Source: Fimbriiglobus ruber | Lineage (GTDB): Bacteria > Planctomycetota > Planctomycetia > Gemmatales > Gemmataceae | Direction of reading: 5' to 3' | Assembly: GCF_002197845.1 (NCBI RefSeq) | Contig: NZ_NIDE01000004.1 | Coordinates: forward strand, 992,001 to 1,056,000 | DNA: 64,000 bases | Shown here: positions 35,917 through 44,885 of the stretch, piece after piece | Layout of the letters: every line of letters starts with the position of its first letter | How positions within the stretch are numbered: position 1 is the first letter of the stretch | Notes under the pieces: generated by a model | The model's input: only the letters and a program-made list of their open reading frames with translations | Databases searched by the model: none | Told to the model about the DNA's origin: nothing | Translations under genes and position numbers: made by a program

Positions 35917-37047
35917 TCAACAGTGGCCGGGGGCGTGGCACTCGGATGTACTACCGCGGACGATCAATCTGGCCGGCACGTCCACGCGCACCGGCGGGCG
36001 GTTCGGGGCTTTGATCCGCTCCCGCAGCAGGCCCACGGCCTGGTCCGCGAGCGCTTCGCCCGGGTAGTCGTAAGTCGTCACCCCAGGCGGGAACGCGTCG
36101 CCGAGCGGCAGGTTGTCGAACCCCGTAACCGCGATGTCGGCCGGCACGCGGCGGCCGCGGCGGAGCAATTCTACGATCAACCCGAGCGCGGTGTAGTCCG
36201 AATAGCAAACGACGCCATCCAACCCGGCCTTCTCAACGTCGTCCGCGACGGTGGCAATGCTTTCTTCACTTTCAACATTGCCGCGTTCGCGGATCACGAC
36301 GTCCCGGCAGTCGGGCCACCGCGCCTTCGCTTCGTGGACCGCGAACAGGTACCCGGCCACCCGCTGGTCGTGGCTGCTCACCGGCGACGCAACCACGACC
36401 CCGACCCGCCGCCGGCCGATGTCGAACAGGTGGCGGGTACACGCAGTCGCCCCGTTCGCGTCGTCGAGCGCCACGAGATCGGCCGCCAGGTCCTGGTGCC
36501 CGCGGAGGTTGCGTTCGATCAACACGACGGGTACCTGGGCGTCCCGGCATCCGGCCAGGAGCGCGACCTCGGCCCGCGTTTCCTCGTCGCTCACCCGGTT
36601 CGGCAGGAGGACGACGCCGTGGACGCCCGTAGCAGCGACCATCGCCGCGGCGTCCCCCGGGGTGAGCCCGGCGCGGACATCGAGCCCGGTGAAGTCGAGA
36701 CCCATCGGGTGGCGGCCGGCGAGCGCCTCGAACCCGGCCCGGACCACGCCCGCAGTCGCGCCCTGCCACGCCCCGGGGGTGACCCGCGCGCACACGGCCC
36801 ACAGCTCGGCCCCGGGCGGTGGGACGAGGTAGCACCCGGACCGCTCGATGGTTTGGATCAGGCCCTTGTCCCGCAACACCTGAAGGGCGCGGGACGCGGT
36901 GACGACGGAGACCGCGTGTTCCTTGGCGATGCCGCGGACGCTCGGCATCCGCCCGCCTTCCCATTTTCCGCGGGCGATTTCGCCCTGGATTTCTTGCGCG
37001 ACCGAGGCGTACTTGGGGAGCGGAGTCGCTTGGGGGAGGGCGGCCAT
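35917..37047 (-). CDS. GntR-type DNA-binding domain fused to a LacI-type sensor domain
   Basis: The 376-residue regulator starts with a GntR winged helix (PLPKYASVAQEIQGEIARGKW is the opening region, then MPSVRGIAKEHAVSVVTASR as the recognition part). From about residue 80 it continues as a LacI/periplasmic-binding-protein-type effector domain: VHGVVLLPNRV, PVVLIERNL, FDIGRRRVGVVVAS, GVVCYSDYTALGLI and VTGFDNLPLGD. This AraR-like architecture usually represses sugar-catabolic genes. Here it is 50 bp upstream of, and on the same strand as, the HD and phnX genes, so it may control phosphonate use. Confidence 0.88.
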   Translation of the reverse strand: MAALPQATPLPKYASVAQEIQGEIARGKWEGGRMPSVRGIAKEHAVSVVTASRALQVLRDKGLIQTIERSGCYLVPPPGAELWAVCARVTPGAWQGATAGVVRAGFEALAGRHPMGLDFTGLDVRAGLTPGDAAAMVAATGVHGVVLLPNRVSDEETRAEVALLAGCRDAQVPVVLIERNLRGHQDLAADLVALDDANGATACTRHLFDIGRRRVGVVVASPVSSHDQRVAGYLFAVHEAKARWPDCRDVVIRERGNVESEESIATVADDVEKAGLDGVVCYSDYTALGLIVELLRRGRRVPADIAVTGFDNLPLGDAFPPGVTTYDYPGEALADQAVGLLRERIKAPNRPPVRVDVPARLIVRGSTSECHAPGHC

Positions 37048-37160
37048 AGTTCATTCCGGTGGAGAGGGGATGATAGCCGGGAGCCTATGTTACACCCTGC
37101 AAACCGCATCGCAAGCAATCTGTCAAATCCTCCCAATCGAGACGCGCCGGGTCGCGTGCG

Positions 37161-37829
37161 TCACTTGATCCACTGCGAGAATTCGAGCCGGTCCCCCAGC
37201 GGGATTTCGACCGAGACGTAGCCGTTGGCGGGGTCGCGGACGTATTCGAGGTACGGCCGCAGCGCGACCGGCATGACATCGAGATCGTCCGCCACCACGA
37301 ACGCCCCTGTCCGCAACCGTGGCTCCAGCAACTTCAACACGGGCAGGTAAAGGTCTTTCCACCCGTCGAGCAGGACGAGGTCGATCTCGCCCGTGAGCCC
37401 CGCCAGGGTCTCGCGGGCGTCCCCGGCCAGAATCTCCACGCGGTCCAACAGCCCCGCTTCGCGCAAGTGTTCGGTCGCCTGCCGAACCTTCGCGGGCTCC
37501 ATCTCGGTGGTGACGACCCGCCCGCGCCCGGCGTCCCGGACGCCCGCGGCGAGGTGAATCGTCGAGAGCCCGAACGACATCCCGAACTCCACGACGAGTT
37601 GGTCCGGTCGGGCCCGGGCCAGTTGGTAGAGAAACCGGCCCGCGTCCGGCGAGACCGGCATGTAGGCGTCCTTGAGTACGTCCGCGACCTGGCTGTCGAC
37701 GCCGGTGCCTTTCAGCCGGTCGAAGTTGTTGCTCACCCGGGCAAACACACCCGGATCGTTCTCGTCGGCTGCTCGGAACAGGCGGTCGAGCAGCAGGCGG
37801 ACGGGTTCGCTCTGGAGGGTCGAAAGCAT
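37161..37829 (-). CDS. Class I SAM-dependent O-methyltransferase
   Basis: The 222-residue protein fits the catechol-O-methyltransferase-like family. The SAM-binding motif I is LVVEFGMSFGLSTIHLA, motif II is GRVVTTEMEPAKVRQA, and the Asp motif is LVLLDGWKDLYLPVLKLL, followed by GAFVVADDLDVMP. It is divergent from the LysR gene at 37910 across 80 bp, the usual arrangement of a LysR regulator and its target. The substrate is unknown. Confidence 0.9.
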   Translation of the reverse strand: MLSTLQSEPVRLLLDRLFRAADENDPGVFARVSNNFDRLKGTGVDSQVADVLKDAYMPVSPDAGRFLYQLARARPDQLVVEFGMSFGLSTIHLAAGVRDAGRGRVVTTEMEPAKVRQATEHLREAGLLDRVEILAGDARETLAGLTGEIDLVLLDGWKDLYLPVLKLLEPRLRTGAFVVADDLDVMPVALRPYLEYVRDPANGYVSVEIPLGDRLEFSQWIK

Positions 37830-37857
37830 GGCGCAACCTTTCGGTTTGAGCAGAGGG

Positions 37858-37870
37858 GATCGCGACGATC
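37858..37870. promoter_or_regulatory. Candidate LysR operator half-site palindrome
   Basis: The perfect palindrome GATCGCGACGATC lies centrally in the 80-bp region between the divergent methyltransferase and LysR genes. LysR regulators bind short dyads in such positions, but the classical T-N11-A form is not exact here, so this is a weak call. Confidence 0.3.
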
Positions 37871-37909
37871 GACTGGACCGCCGGCGATTTCCCCGGAATA
37901 CTAGCCTTC

Positions 37910-38869
37910 ATGACCGATTCCAAAAATAGACGTGGTCACAATGAGTCATTGCGTCAAACGCAATCCGCCGACCTCGGCCTCCTGGTCGCCCTGGACGCTC
38001 TTCTGGCCGAAGGGAGTGTGGCCGGGGCCGCCCGGCGCCTTAACCTCAGCGCGCCGGCCGTCAGCCGCGCGCTGTCCCGCCTGCGGGCTGCCGTTGGCGA
38101 TCCCCTGCTCGTTCGGGCCGGCAACCGGCTCGTCCCGACGGCCCGGGCCGTCTCGCTCCGGGCGCCCGCCCGCGCGCTCGTTCAGGATGCCTTGTCGCTG
38201 TTAAAGCCCGAGGGGGATGTCGGACCGGAGCAGTTGGCCCGGACGTTCACGATCCGAACAAGTGAGGGGTTCGTCGGCCGGTTCGGGGCAGCACTCGCGG
38301 GGCGGATTCAGGCGGAGATGCCCACCGCCGTCCTGCGGTTCGTACCGGAGGGCGACGAGGATGTCGAAGCCCTGCGCACGGGTGCGGTCGACCTGGACAT
38401 TGGGGTGATCGGCGCGACCGGACCCGAAGTGGTGATGCTGTCACTGTTCGAAGACGAGTTCGTGGGCGTCGTCCGGACCGACCACCCGCTGACGCGGGGA
38501 CGAATCACTCCCACGCGGTTCGCCGAGCAGGCCCACATTTCCATTTCCCGCCGCGGCAAGGCCCGCGGACCGATCGACACCGCCCTCGGCCAACTCGGGC
38601 TGACGCGCAAGACGACCCTGGTCGTCCCCACGCCACACGCGGCCCTGACGATCGTGTCGCAGACGGATCTGGTCACGGCCCTGCCGCGCCGGCTCGCGGA
38701 AGGTGTGGGCGCCCGCGAACTGCACTTGTTTGCACTGCCGGTGAAAACGCCGCCCGTCGAAATCTCGGCCGCGTGGCACCCCCGCGTCGGCAACGACGCG
38801 GCGCACAAGTGGCTGCGCGAACTCGTTCGGTCGGCGTGTGGGAAGCCACGAGGTTCCGCGGGCAGATGA
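37910..38869 (+). CDS. LysR-family transcriptional regulator
   Basis: The 319-residue protein has the LysR winged helix-turn-helix near residues 22-80 (ALLAEGSVAGAARRLNLSAP, SRALSRLRAAVGDPLLVRAG). A substrate-binding domain of two alpha/beta lobes follows (FTIRTSEGFVGRFGAAL, LDIGVIGATGPEVVM, DEFVGVVRTDHPLTRG). It probably activates the divergent methyltransferase gene and autoregulates; the inducer is unknown. The next gene is convergent. Confidence 0.93.
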   Translation: MTDSKNRRGHNESLRQTQSADLGLLVALDALLAEGSVAGAARRLNLSAPAVSRALSRLRAAVGDPLLVRAGNRLVPTARAVSLRAPARALVQDALSLLKPEGDVGPEQLARTFTIRTSEGFVGRFGAALAGRIQAEMPTAVLRFVPEGDEDVEALRTGAVDLDIGVIGATGPEVVMLSLFEDEFVGVVRTDHPLTRGRITPTRFAEQAHISISRRGKARGPIDTALGQLGLTRKTTLVVPTPHAALTIVSQTDLVTALPRRLAEGVGARELHLFALPVKTPPVEISAAWHPRVGNDAAHKWLRELVRSACGKPRGSAGR

Positions 38870-38913
38870 CACATTTTGACATCAGGGTATGAAGCCGAGA
38901 AAACGGTCCGGCC

Positions 38914-41445
38914 TCACACCCGTAGCGGGGCGAAATCGCGAATCAAATCCGCGAGGGTGCCCGCCCGGGTCGGTAGCGACTGTCGGAAGGTGGTAGGCGG
39001 AGTGGGCGTCGGCGGACCGGCTGGCACCTCGGGCGGCAGCGGTGGGGCGCTGACGGGAACCTTGGCGGGTTCGTCCCCGCGGCCGTCGAAGACCGCCGCC
39101 TTCACGTCCGCGGTCGCCCCGCGCAGGTCGGGCGCGGTCAGGGTGGTTAACTGGGCGGCCGCCGCGGTCCGGACCGACGGGAGGCTCGCCGTGCTGGTCG
39201 TCCCGCCGAACCCGAGGGTCACGCTGTTGACGGTGCCGGTGAGCCCGTCGTTCACCAGACTGAACACCTGGACCGACCAGAGCCCGCGAGCGTCCATCCC
39301 GTTGAAAAGCGAGAGCGCCTGTTCCGGTTGGAATGACCCGACAAATGGGGCACTCCCTGACCCGATCGCAGTTCCTGCCGAGTCGGTGAAGAGCGTGTTG
39401 GTCAGGTTCGCGCCGTCCCCGCCGCGGCGGTTGAACAACGTCACCGACTGGCCGTTCGGCGCGACGATGCGGATGTTCAAATCCCAGGTCCGCCCGAAGG
39501 TGATGTTGAGCCGAACGGTGAGGTCCGACACCGTGAAGTCGCTGTTGACGGCGAAGTCGATCCGCGTGGTCCGCAATGGGTTGATCGCGAGTGGGGTGGC
39601 CGACGAATACGTCTGTGTCGGCGCGGGCGGGACAGTCGGCGGTACGACCACAGGCGGGGGCGGGGACACCGGCGGCGACACGACGGGCGGGACGCTCGCG
39701 ACGCCGAGCGTGGCGGCCAGGGTGTAGACGTCGCCGGCTTCGCCGTTGGTGCCGTTCCCGTTCTGGTTCATCGCGTTGCCGGACGTGTCGCGGACGTTCG
39801 GCCCGACGGAGAGCGTGTAGGCGCCCGGCGCGGACTGATTGCGGGCGAAGATGACGGTGAACTGGGTGTTGTTCGTGCCCGCCACCGGCACGGCCGTCGA
39901 CGCCCCGACCCACCCGCCGGGGCCGATCAGGCCGACCGTGGAAGACGTAATCGTGGCCGGGTTGATCGGCTCGTTGAATTGAATCCACGCGCGGTCGAAG
40001 ACGCCGGTCTGCGGGCCGCCGACGACCGCGTTGAGGACGCGCGGTCCGCTCTGCGAAGTGACCGGGGGAACGGCCGGCGGAACCACGGGCGGGGAGACGA
40101 CGGGGGGAGCCGGCGGCGGAACAACCGGGGGCGACACGACGGGCGGGGCGGGCGGCGGTACGACGGGCGGAGCCACGACCGGGGGCGGCGACACCGGGGC
40201 GTCGAGCAACTTCGCCACGTCGAGTCGGCCGCCGGTGATCGTCTTACCGGCCAGCGACGGCAGGGGATCGACCGACGCCTTCAATTTCGCGATGACCTGC
40301 TCGTAGCTCCAGGTCGGGTGGTCGTCCCAGAGCAGGGCGAGCGCGCCGGACACGAACGGCGTGGCCATCGAGGTGCCGGTCATGTACCCGTAGGTGTTGC
40401 CCGGCAGGGTACTCAGGATGTTGACGCCCGGCGCGGCGAGCATGACCGTGTTCGCGCCGTAGTTCGAGAAACTCGCCAGGTTGTTGTTCGAGTCCGTCGC
40501 CGCCACCGTGACGACGTTGTTCGATTGAGCGATGTAGTCCGCGGGGTAGAAGCCGGTCGTGTCGTTGTTCGTCCCGCCGTTTCCGGCGGCGGTGACGACG
40601 ATCACCCCGGCGGCCTGCGCGCGGGCGATGGCCGCGGCCAGGGTCGGGTCGCCGGTCGCGCCGCCCCAGCTTTCGTTGATGATCTTGGCCCCGTGGCTGA
40701 CCGCGAAGTCCATCGCGCGGACGGCGTTGCTCGTGTACCCGGTCCCGTCCGACCCCATGAACTTGAGGGCCATGATCTGGACGTTCCAGTCGACCCCGGC
40801 CACGCCGATGCCGTTGTTGCCGGCCGCCCCGAGGATGCCGGCGACGTTGGTGCCGTGCCCGTCGTCGTCCATCGGGTCGCCGGTGTTATCGGCGAAGTCG
40901 GCTCCGTAGAGGTCGTACCCGAGCCCCGAGCCGTCGGTGCCGGCGTTCGGGTTCCGCCACATGTTCGGGGCGAGGTCCGGGTCGGTGTAGTCGACGCCGG
41001 TGTCGATCACCGCGACGATCGTCTTCCCGGTCCCGGTGGTCACGTTCCAGGCGGCCGGCGCGCTGATCCCCGACGTGGGGTTGTTCAACGCCCACTGCAA
41101 CGAGTACGACGGGTCGTTCGGCACGGCCGACACCGACACCTCGTAATCCGGCCCCGCGGCCACGACGCCGGGCATCGTGGCGAACACCGGCGCGGCGGCC
41201 GTGACGGTGGTGCCGGAAACGAGGTTAACGCTGTACTCGCCGAAGCCGAGCGGGGCCACGCCCGAAGCGAGCGGCGAGGCGGCGAGTTCGGCCTCGTTGG
41301 CGGCGTCCGTCCCGGTGTTAGCGAACGTCACGAGTACGCGCGTCGGGTCGTAGATCGGGGTCGTGGTGGTGGTCGGGGTGAGCCGGTCTTCGAGGGTTTC
41401 CATTCCCAACAACGCGCGGATTGAATCCCGTGACGGCGCGGGCAT
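38914..41445 (-). CDS. Extracellular subtilisin-like (S8) protease with Pro-rich linkers and P domain
   Basis: The 843-residue protein begins with the planctomycete surface-protein motif METLEDRLTP instead of an ordinary signal peptide. A prodomain follows, then the S8 catalytic domain with Asp in VAVIDTGVDYTDPDL, His in DDDGHGTNVAGILGA and Ser in MTGTSMATPFVSGALA. Two repetitive Pro/Val linkers (PPVVSPPVVPPPAP type) flank a Big-5-like domain (WIQFNEPINPATITSS). A proprotein-convertase P-like domain follows (TFGRTWDLNIRIVAPNGQSV). AAGGAG precedes ATG 41445. It is probably secreted or surface-bound, and the P domain usually aids folding or substrate choice. Confidence 0.93.
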   Translation of the reverse strand: MPAPSRDSIRALLGMETLEDRLTPTTTTTPIYDPTRVLVTFANTGTDAANEAELAASPLASGVAPLGFGEYSVNLVSGTTVTAAAPVFATMPGVVAAGPDYEVSVSAVPNDPSYSLQWALNNPTSGISAPAAWNVTTGTGKTIVAVIDTGVDYTDPDLAPNMWRNPNAGTDGSGLGYDLYGADFADNTGDPMDDDGHGTNVAGILGAAGNNGIGVAGVDWNVQIMALKFMGSDGTGYTSNAVRAMDFAVSHGAKIINESWGGATGDPTLAAAIARAQAAGVIVVTAAGNGGTNNDTTGFYPADYIAQSNNVVTVAATDSNNNLASFSNYGANTVMLAAPGVNILSTLPGNTYGYMTGTSMATPFVSGALALLWDDHPTWSYEQVIAKLKASVDPLPSLAGKTITGGRLDVAKLLDAPVSPPPVVAPPVVPPPAPPVVSPPVVPPPAPPVVSPPVVPPAVPPVTSQSGPRVLNAVVGGPQTGVFDRAWIQFNEPINPATITSSTVGLIGPGGWVGASTAVPVAGTNNTQFTVIFARNQSAPGAYTLSVGPNVRDTSGNAMNQNGNGTNGEAGDVYTLAATLGVASVPPVVSPPVSPPPPVVVPPTVPPAPTQTYSSATPLAINPLRTTRIDFAVNSDFTVSDLTVRLNITFGRTWDLNIRIVAPNGQSVTLFNRRGGDGANLTNTLFTDSAGTAIGSGSAPFVGSFQPEQALSLFNGMDARGLWSVQVFSLVNDGLTGTVNSVTLGFGGTTSTASLPSVRTAAAAQLTTLTAPDLRGATADVKAAVFDGRGDEPAKVPVSAPPLPPEVPAGPPTPTPPTTFRQSLPTRAGTLADLIRDFAPLRV

Positions 41446-41803
41446 ACGTATGCTCCTTGCGGCTCAAAGCAGTTAATCAAGGTGTGTCGAAAGAGCCGGA
41501 CGTCCCAATCCTAGCGTTGGCCCCGGAGGAGTTGAGTTAATCGGCGCGAAACGAATAAGGCGGCCGCGATCAAACGACGGGTCGTGCGGGATCGCCGCAT
41601 TTTGCGGTCTGGGCAAGCTATCAAGGGAGTTCGCGGCGCGAGGATAGGTAGACTTTGCGGGTTATCAAGAAATGACGGACTGATGACTGAGGATCGTTTC
41701 AAGAATCTGTCGAGTAGCAGCCCGTGAACGTCGGCGAGAATGAGGCAGAGTGCAACAGTTCGGAATTGGCAGCGAAACTCGCCGCACAACGCACGGAGCC
41801 ACA
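41446..41803. other. 358-bp divergent intergenic region
   Basis: This lies between the protease gene (-) and the nuclease gene (+) and should contain both promoters. No strong hairpin, repeat or gene is seen. Confidence 0.5.
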
Positions 41804-42343
41804 ATGCCAACGCAAGAGGATTATGAAAAGAGAATTCGGGCTATGAAATGGCCGCAGTTACGGAAGCTGTGGAAACAGATTCGGGCACGCGACACGCCGG
41901 ATTGGGACAGTGGCAAAGCTTTCGAATACCTCGTCTTGCGGATGTTTGAATTGGACGGCGCCCGTGTGCGATGGCCGTATCTCGTGAAAATTGGCTCAGA
42001 GATCACCGAGGAGATCGATGGGTCGGTCAAAATGGGAAGTCTGTACAGTCTTATCGAGAGCAAAGACGAGAGAGACGATATTGCAATCGTGCCGATAGCC
42101 AAACTGAGGAATCAGCTCTTGCGCCGGCCATCGGGTACAATCGGTATGGTCTTTAGCGCGAGCGGTTTTACTCCCGCTGCCATTTTACTTACTCAATTCG
42201 TGGCGAACCCGCCCATTCTGCTGTGGACAGGGCGGGAGATAGAATACGCTTTGAACAATAGAAAGATAGTCGTTTTTTGTGAGAGTAAATACCGCATTTT
42301 TGTAGATACTGGCATGCCCGAGTTCGACATCTATGGAGACTAA
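41804..42343 (+). CDS. Mrr-like PD-(D/E)XK nuclease
   Basis: The 179-residue protein has the Mrr_cat restriction-endonuclease pattern. Glu 41 lies in KAFEYLVLRMFELDGARV, Asp 72 in EEIDGSVKMGSL, and the E-x-K pair Glu 85/Lys 87 in YSLIESKDERDD. A helix and the strand GTIGMVFSASGFTPAAI follow. These are the expected catalytic residues, so it should cut DNA, possibly modified or foreign DNA. There is no separate DNA-recognition domain. GGAG precedes ATG 41804. The next gene begins four bases after its stop, so the two form a unit. Codon use is less GC-rich than the neighbours, consistent with transfer. Confidence 0.8.
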   Translation: MPTQEDYEKRIRAMKWPQLRKLWKQIRARDTPDWDSGKAFEYLVLRMFELDGARVRWPYLVKIGSEITEEIDGSVKMGSLYSLIESKDERDDIAIVPIAKLRNQLLRRPSGTIGMVFSASGFTPAAILLTQFVANPPILLWTGREIEYALNNRKIVVFCESKYRIFVDTGMPEFDIYGD

Positions 42344-42346
42344 AGC

Positions 42347-42901
42347 GTGAAGGTCCATATCGTCGCAAGAAAAAAGCTGGACACCCGCCTGATCCAAAGG
42401 CTTCTTCCGCCGGAACTGGAGTCGCAAGTCGCCATGTTTGACGCCGGTGGGTGGTCGGATTCCGCTTCGATCGCGCGTTCACTGCTCGTTTCCAGGCGAA
42501 ACCCAGTCATTCTCGTCGTTGATACGAATTCCGAAAACGAAGCCATTGTCCAACAAGTACGTCAAGAAACCGAAGAATTACTCGGATCGGTTTCTCCGGG
42601 AGTTCCATTCAAGGTGGTACTGACCGTTCCGGAAATCGAATGGCTTTTTTTCGCGCGACCGGCGTTCCTCGAACGTGTGACCGGACAACGACTGGATCCG
42701 GAACGCTCCGTACTCGCACGGTTCAAACCGAAACGGGTTCTTTCCGAGATATTGGAAGACGAAAGTCCGGCCGCGTATGAACGGCTGATTGACGACCTGA
42801 ACGCGGACGATCTCAAAGTGCTAAGGGAAACAGCACCGATAAAAGAACTGATCGAATTTGTGACGGAGCATTCCCCCGAAAGCCGGCTTCAAATCACATA
42901 A
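42347..42901 (+). CDS. TOPRIM-like protein paired with the nuclease, function unknown
   Basis: The 184-residue protein opens VHIVARKKLDTRLIQRLLPP. It then has AMFDAGGWSDSASIARSLL and a strand ending PVILVVDTNSENE. This alternation resembles the TOPRIM-like domains of OLD-type nucleases and DUF3226/DUF4276 proteins, but the usual Glu-Gly of motif I is not seen. The C-terminus is helical. GTG 42347 has GGAG eight bases upstream and lies four bases after the nuclease stop codon, so they are translated together. No family is certain. Confidence 0.55.
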   Translation: MKVHIVARKKLDTRLIQRLLPPELESQVAMFDAGGWSDSASIARSLLVSRRNPVILVVDTNSENEAIVQQVRQETEELLGSVSPGVPFKVVLTVPEIEWLFFARPAFLERVTGQRLDPERSVLARFKPKRVLSEILEDESPAAYERLIDDLNADDLKVLRETAPIKELIEFVTEHSPESRLQIT

Positions 42902-42918
42902 ATTGGCGTGAAGTCGAG

Positions 42919-43027
42919 AGAGAGATGTGATCCCGGGTAAACCGTCTTGGCTTGCCGCAACGGCGAGCGGATCAGTTTCAAAGGGTGCGCAGAGAGATGT
43001 GATCCCGGGTAAACCGTCTTGGCTTGC
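42919..43027. repeat. Two perfect 37-bp direct repeats, 72 bp apart
   Basis: Identical copies of a unit beginning AGAGAGATGTGATCCCGGGT lie at 42919-42955 and 42991-43027. They sit between the stop codon of the TOPRIM-like gene and the LRR gene. They could be ends of a small element or recombination sites that mark the right border of the two-gene unit. Confidence 0.85.
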
Positions 43028-43058
43028 GCGCTTCGGGCACCGATAAAGGGCGTTAAAG

Positions 43059-44234
43059 ATGTCCGCCGAAGCGTTCCTGGCCGCGATCGAGGCGAACCCA
43101 GCCGACGACACGATCCGGCTCGTGTACGCCGACTGGCTGGATGAGCACGGCGACCACGACCGGGCCGCGTTTATCCGGGCCCAGATCGAGATGGACCCAC
43201 TGGAAGAAGACGACCCGCGCCGGGTCGAGTTGAATGCGCGAGCCGAGGCACTGTTGGAAGCTCGCCGGGCTGAGTGGCTGGGGCCGCTGGTCGAAGCCGC
43301 CCCAGACGACAGGTGGGGGTTTCGCCGGGGGATGCCAGAAGAGTTGAACTTTGTAGGTGGGGAAATTAATGACGAAGGGGTGGCGGCTCTGGCCGAATCT
43401 CCTCATCTCGCTCGTCTGTCCACACTTTGCTTGAACTTATGCTTCATCGGCCCGGCGGGCGCGATTTCTCTGGCTTCGTCCCCGCACCTGGCTCATCTCC
43501 GCAGCCTCACCATCATTGGTGGCCGGTTTGGAGCCGCAGGGGCGTCGGCCATTCTGCATTCGCCCCATCTGATTCGACTCACGGAACTTAACTTGCAATG
43601 GGCGGAAATCGGAGCAGACATAGCACCCGCTTTTTCGGATTCACCTCGCCTGAATGAACTGACCAGCCTTCTGCTTCAAGGAAATCGAATCGGAAATCGC
43701 GGTGTTTCGGCACTCGCAACGTCACAGCACACCGGCCGACTGACCGAACTCCATCTCGGAAAGAACGGGATCAAATCCCGCGGCGCGGCAGCCTTGGCGT
43801 CATCTCAGTTTCTCAAAAACCTGAAAGCCCTGGTCCTGGACGACAATGACATTTGCGACTCGGGTGTGACGGCACTATCCGCGTCGCCGTACATGGCCCA
43901 GCTCTGCGATCTTCTCTTGAGTAAAACCGGAATCGGGAACGCCGGGGCGCGTGCTCTGGCCGCGTCGGCCTATCTGGGAAACCTCAGATTTTTGACTCTG
44001 AGTGGGAACAAGATCGGAGATGAGGGGATCATCGCGCTGGCCTCGTCACCTCATTTCAGTCGACTCACTTTTCTCGACTTGAGTACGAACGAATTCGGAG
44101 ACGCGGGAGCGATGGCTTTGGCAACCTCTCGACACTTGTCCGACTCGTTACATCTCGTGTGTTTCCAGGACAGTCTGACCTGGGAAAGTAGCAAGGCTTT
44201 GAAAGAGCGATTTAGACAAGATCTGGCAGAGTAA
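43059..44234 (+). CDS. TIGR02996-domain protein with ribonuclease-inhibitor-type leucine-rich repeats
   Basis: The 391-residue protein begins with the planctomycete TIGR02996 motif (FLAAIEANPADDTIRLVYAD, WLDEHGDHDRAAFIRAQ). From about residue 100 it continues as LRR units of about 28 residues of the RNase-inhibitor type: LTELNLQWAEIGADIAPAF, LTSLLLQGNRIGNRGVSALA, LTELHLGKNGIKSRGAAALA and so on, about nine units. These form a curved binding surface, probably for protein partners in the cytoplasm. The family is greatly expanded in Gemmataceae, with no known target. Confidence 0.93.
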   Translation: MSAEAFLAAIEANPADDTIRLVYADWLDEHGDHDRAAFIRAQIEMDPLEEDDPRRVELNARAEALLEARRAEWLGPLVEAAPDDRWGFRRGMPEELNFVGGEINDEGVAALAESPHLARLSTLCLNLCFIGPAGAISLASSPHLAHLRSLTIIGGRFGAAGASAILHSPHLIRLTELNLQWAEIGADIAPAFSDSPRLNELTSLLLQGNRIGNRGVSALATSQHTGRLTELHLGKNGIKSRGAAALASSQFLKNLKALVLDDNDICDSGVTALSASPYMAQLCDLLLSKTGIGNAGARALAASAYLGNLRFLTLSGNKIGDEGIIALASSPHFSRLTFLDLSTNEFGDAGAMALATSRHLSDSLHLVCFQDSLTWESSKALKERFRQDLAE

Positions 44235-44258
44235 AGCCGAGCGGCCGGCGCGTCGGGA

Positions 44259-44546
44259 TCACTTCTTCTTCAGCGGTGCGTCCGTTTCGTAGAAGAGTGT
44301 GCGGTAGACCTGGACGAACTCCATGAGCGGCATCGTGCAGACCCCGCCCTTGGTCGGGTAGCCGTTTTTGAGGCCGGCTGGGCCCTTCGGGTCGAACGTG
44401 TTACCCCACGGGTTCCACAGCGTGACGTGGTCGGTCTTCGCGTCGTACCCGATGACGCCGTATGCGTGCTGGGACGCGATACCGGGGGGGCCAGCCTTCG
44501 TGGGGGGTACACGCACAGGCCAGCCGGTTGTGGTCGCTGACGGCTG
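44259..44546 (-). pseudogene. C-terminal remnant of a calpain-like (C2) cysteine peptidase
   Basis: The roughly 85 readable residues contain SQHAYGVIGYDAKTDHVTLW and NPWGNTFDPKGPAG, the catalytic His and Asn regions of calpain-type peptidases. The Cys-containing N-terminal half is absent. The frame has no ribosome site and is cut off near 44505-44546, where transposase-derived sequence begins. The fragment ends with KLFYETDAPLKKK-like sequence and a normal stop. It looks like the tail of a gene whose head was lost with the IS insertion or a later deletion. Confidence 0.8.
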
Positions 44547-44885
44547 TCAAGTGGCCGCGGGCGGTGTTCGCCGACCGGAAGGATCACAACCATGCGTTCG
44601 AGGGATGGTTGTCCGGTCACCGCCCGGGGGCGACCATCTTCCAGCCGTTGCGGGTCCGATGGGTAGTCGAGCGAACATTCGCGTGGATCGGGCGGTGTCG
44701 GCGGAACCGCGAGGACTACGAGCGGACCGACTCGTCGAGCGAGGCCATGGCCCAGGTCAGCAGCATCCGACTCGTGCTTCGTCGCCTGAATAACTGTGCC
44801 TACCGGCGGCCGACGAATGACGCCCCAGAATACCTAAACTACGAGTGCAGACGGATGTAGATAACCAAGATTCCCAAACAGGCTC
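44505..44885 (+). mobile_element. 3' remnant of an IS5-type insertion sequence
   Basis: The plus strand encodes the C-terminal part of an IS5-group transposase, including AVFADRKDHNHAFEGWL and LRVRWVVERTFAWIGRCRRN, with the final DDE-domain Glu in VERTFAW. The frame stops at 44860. The string ATTCCCAAACAGGCTC at 44870-44885 may be the terminal inverted repeat, since the LexA-like gene loses its normal sequence exactly there. The 5' part of the transposase and the left terminal repeat are missing, so the element cannot move by itself. Confidence 0.8.
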
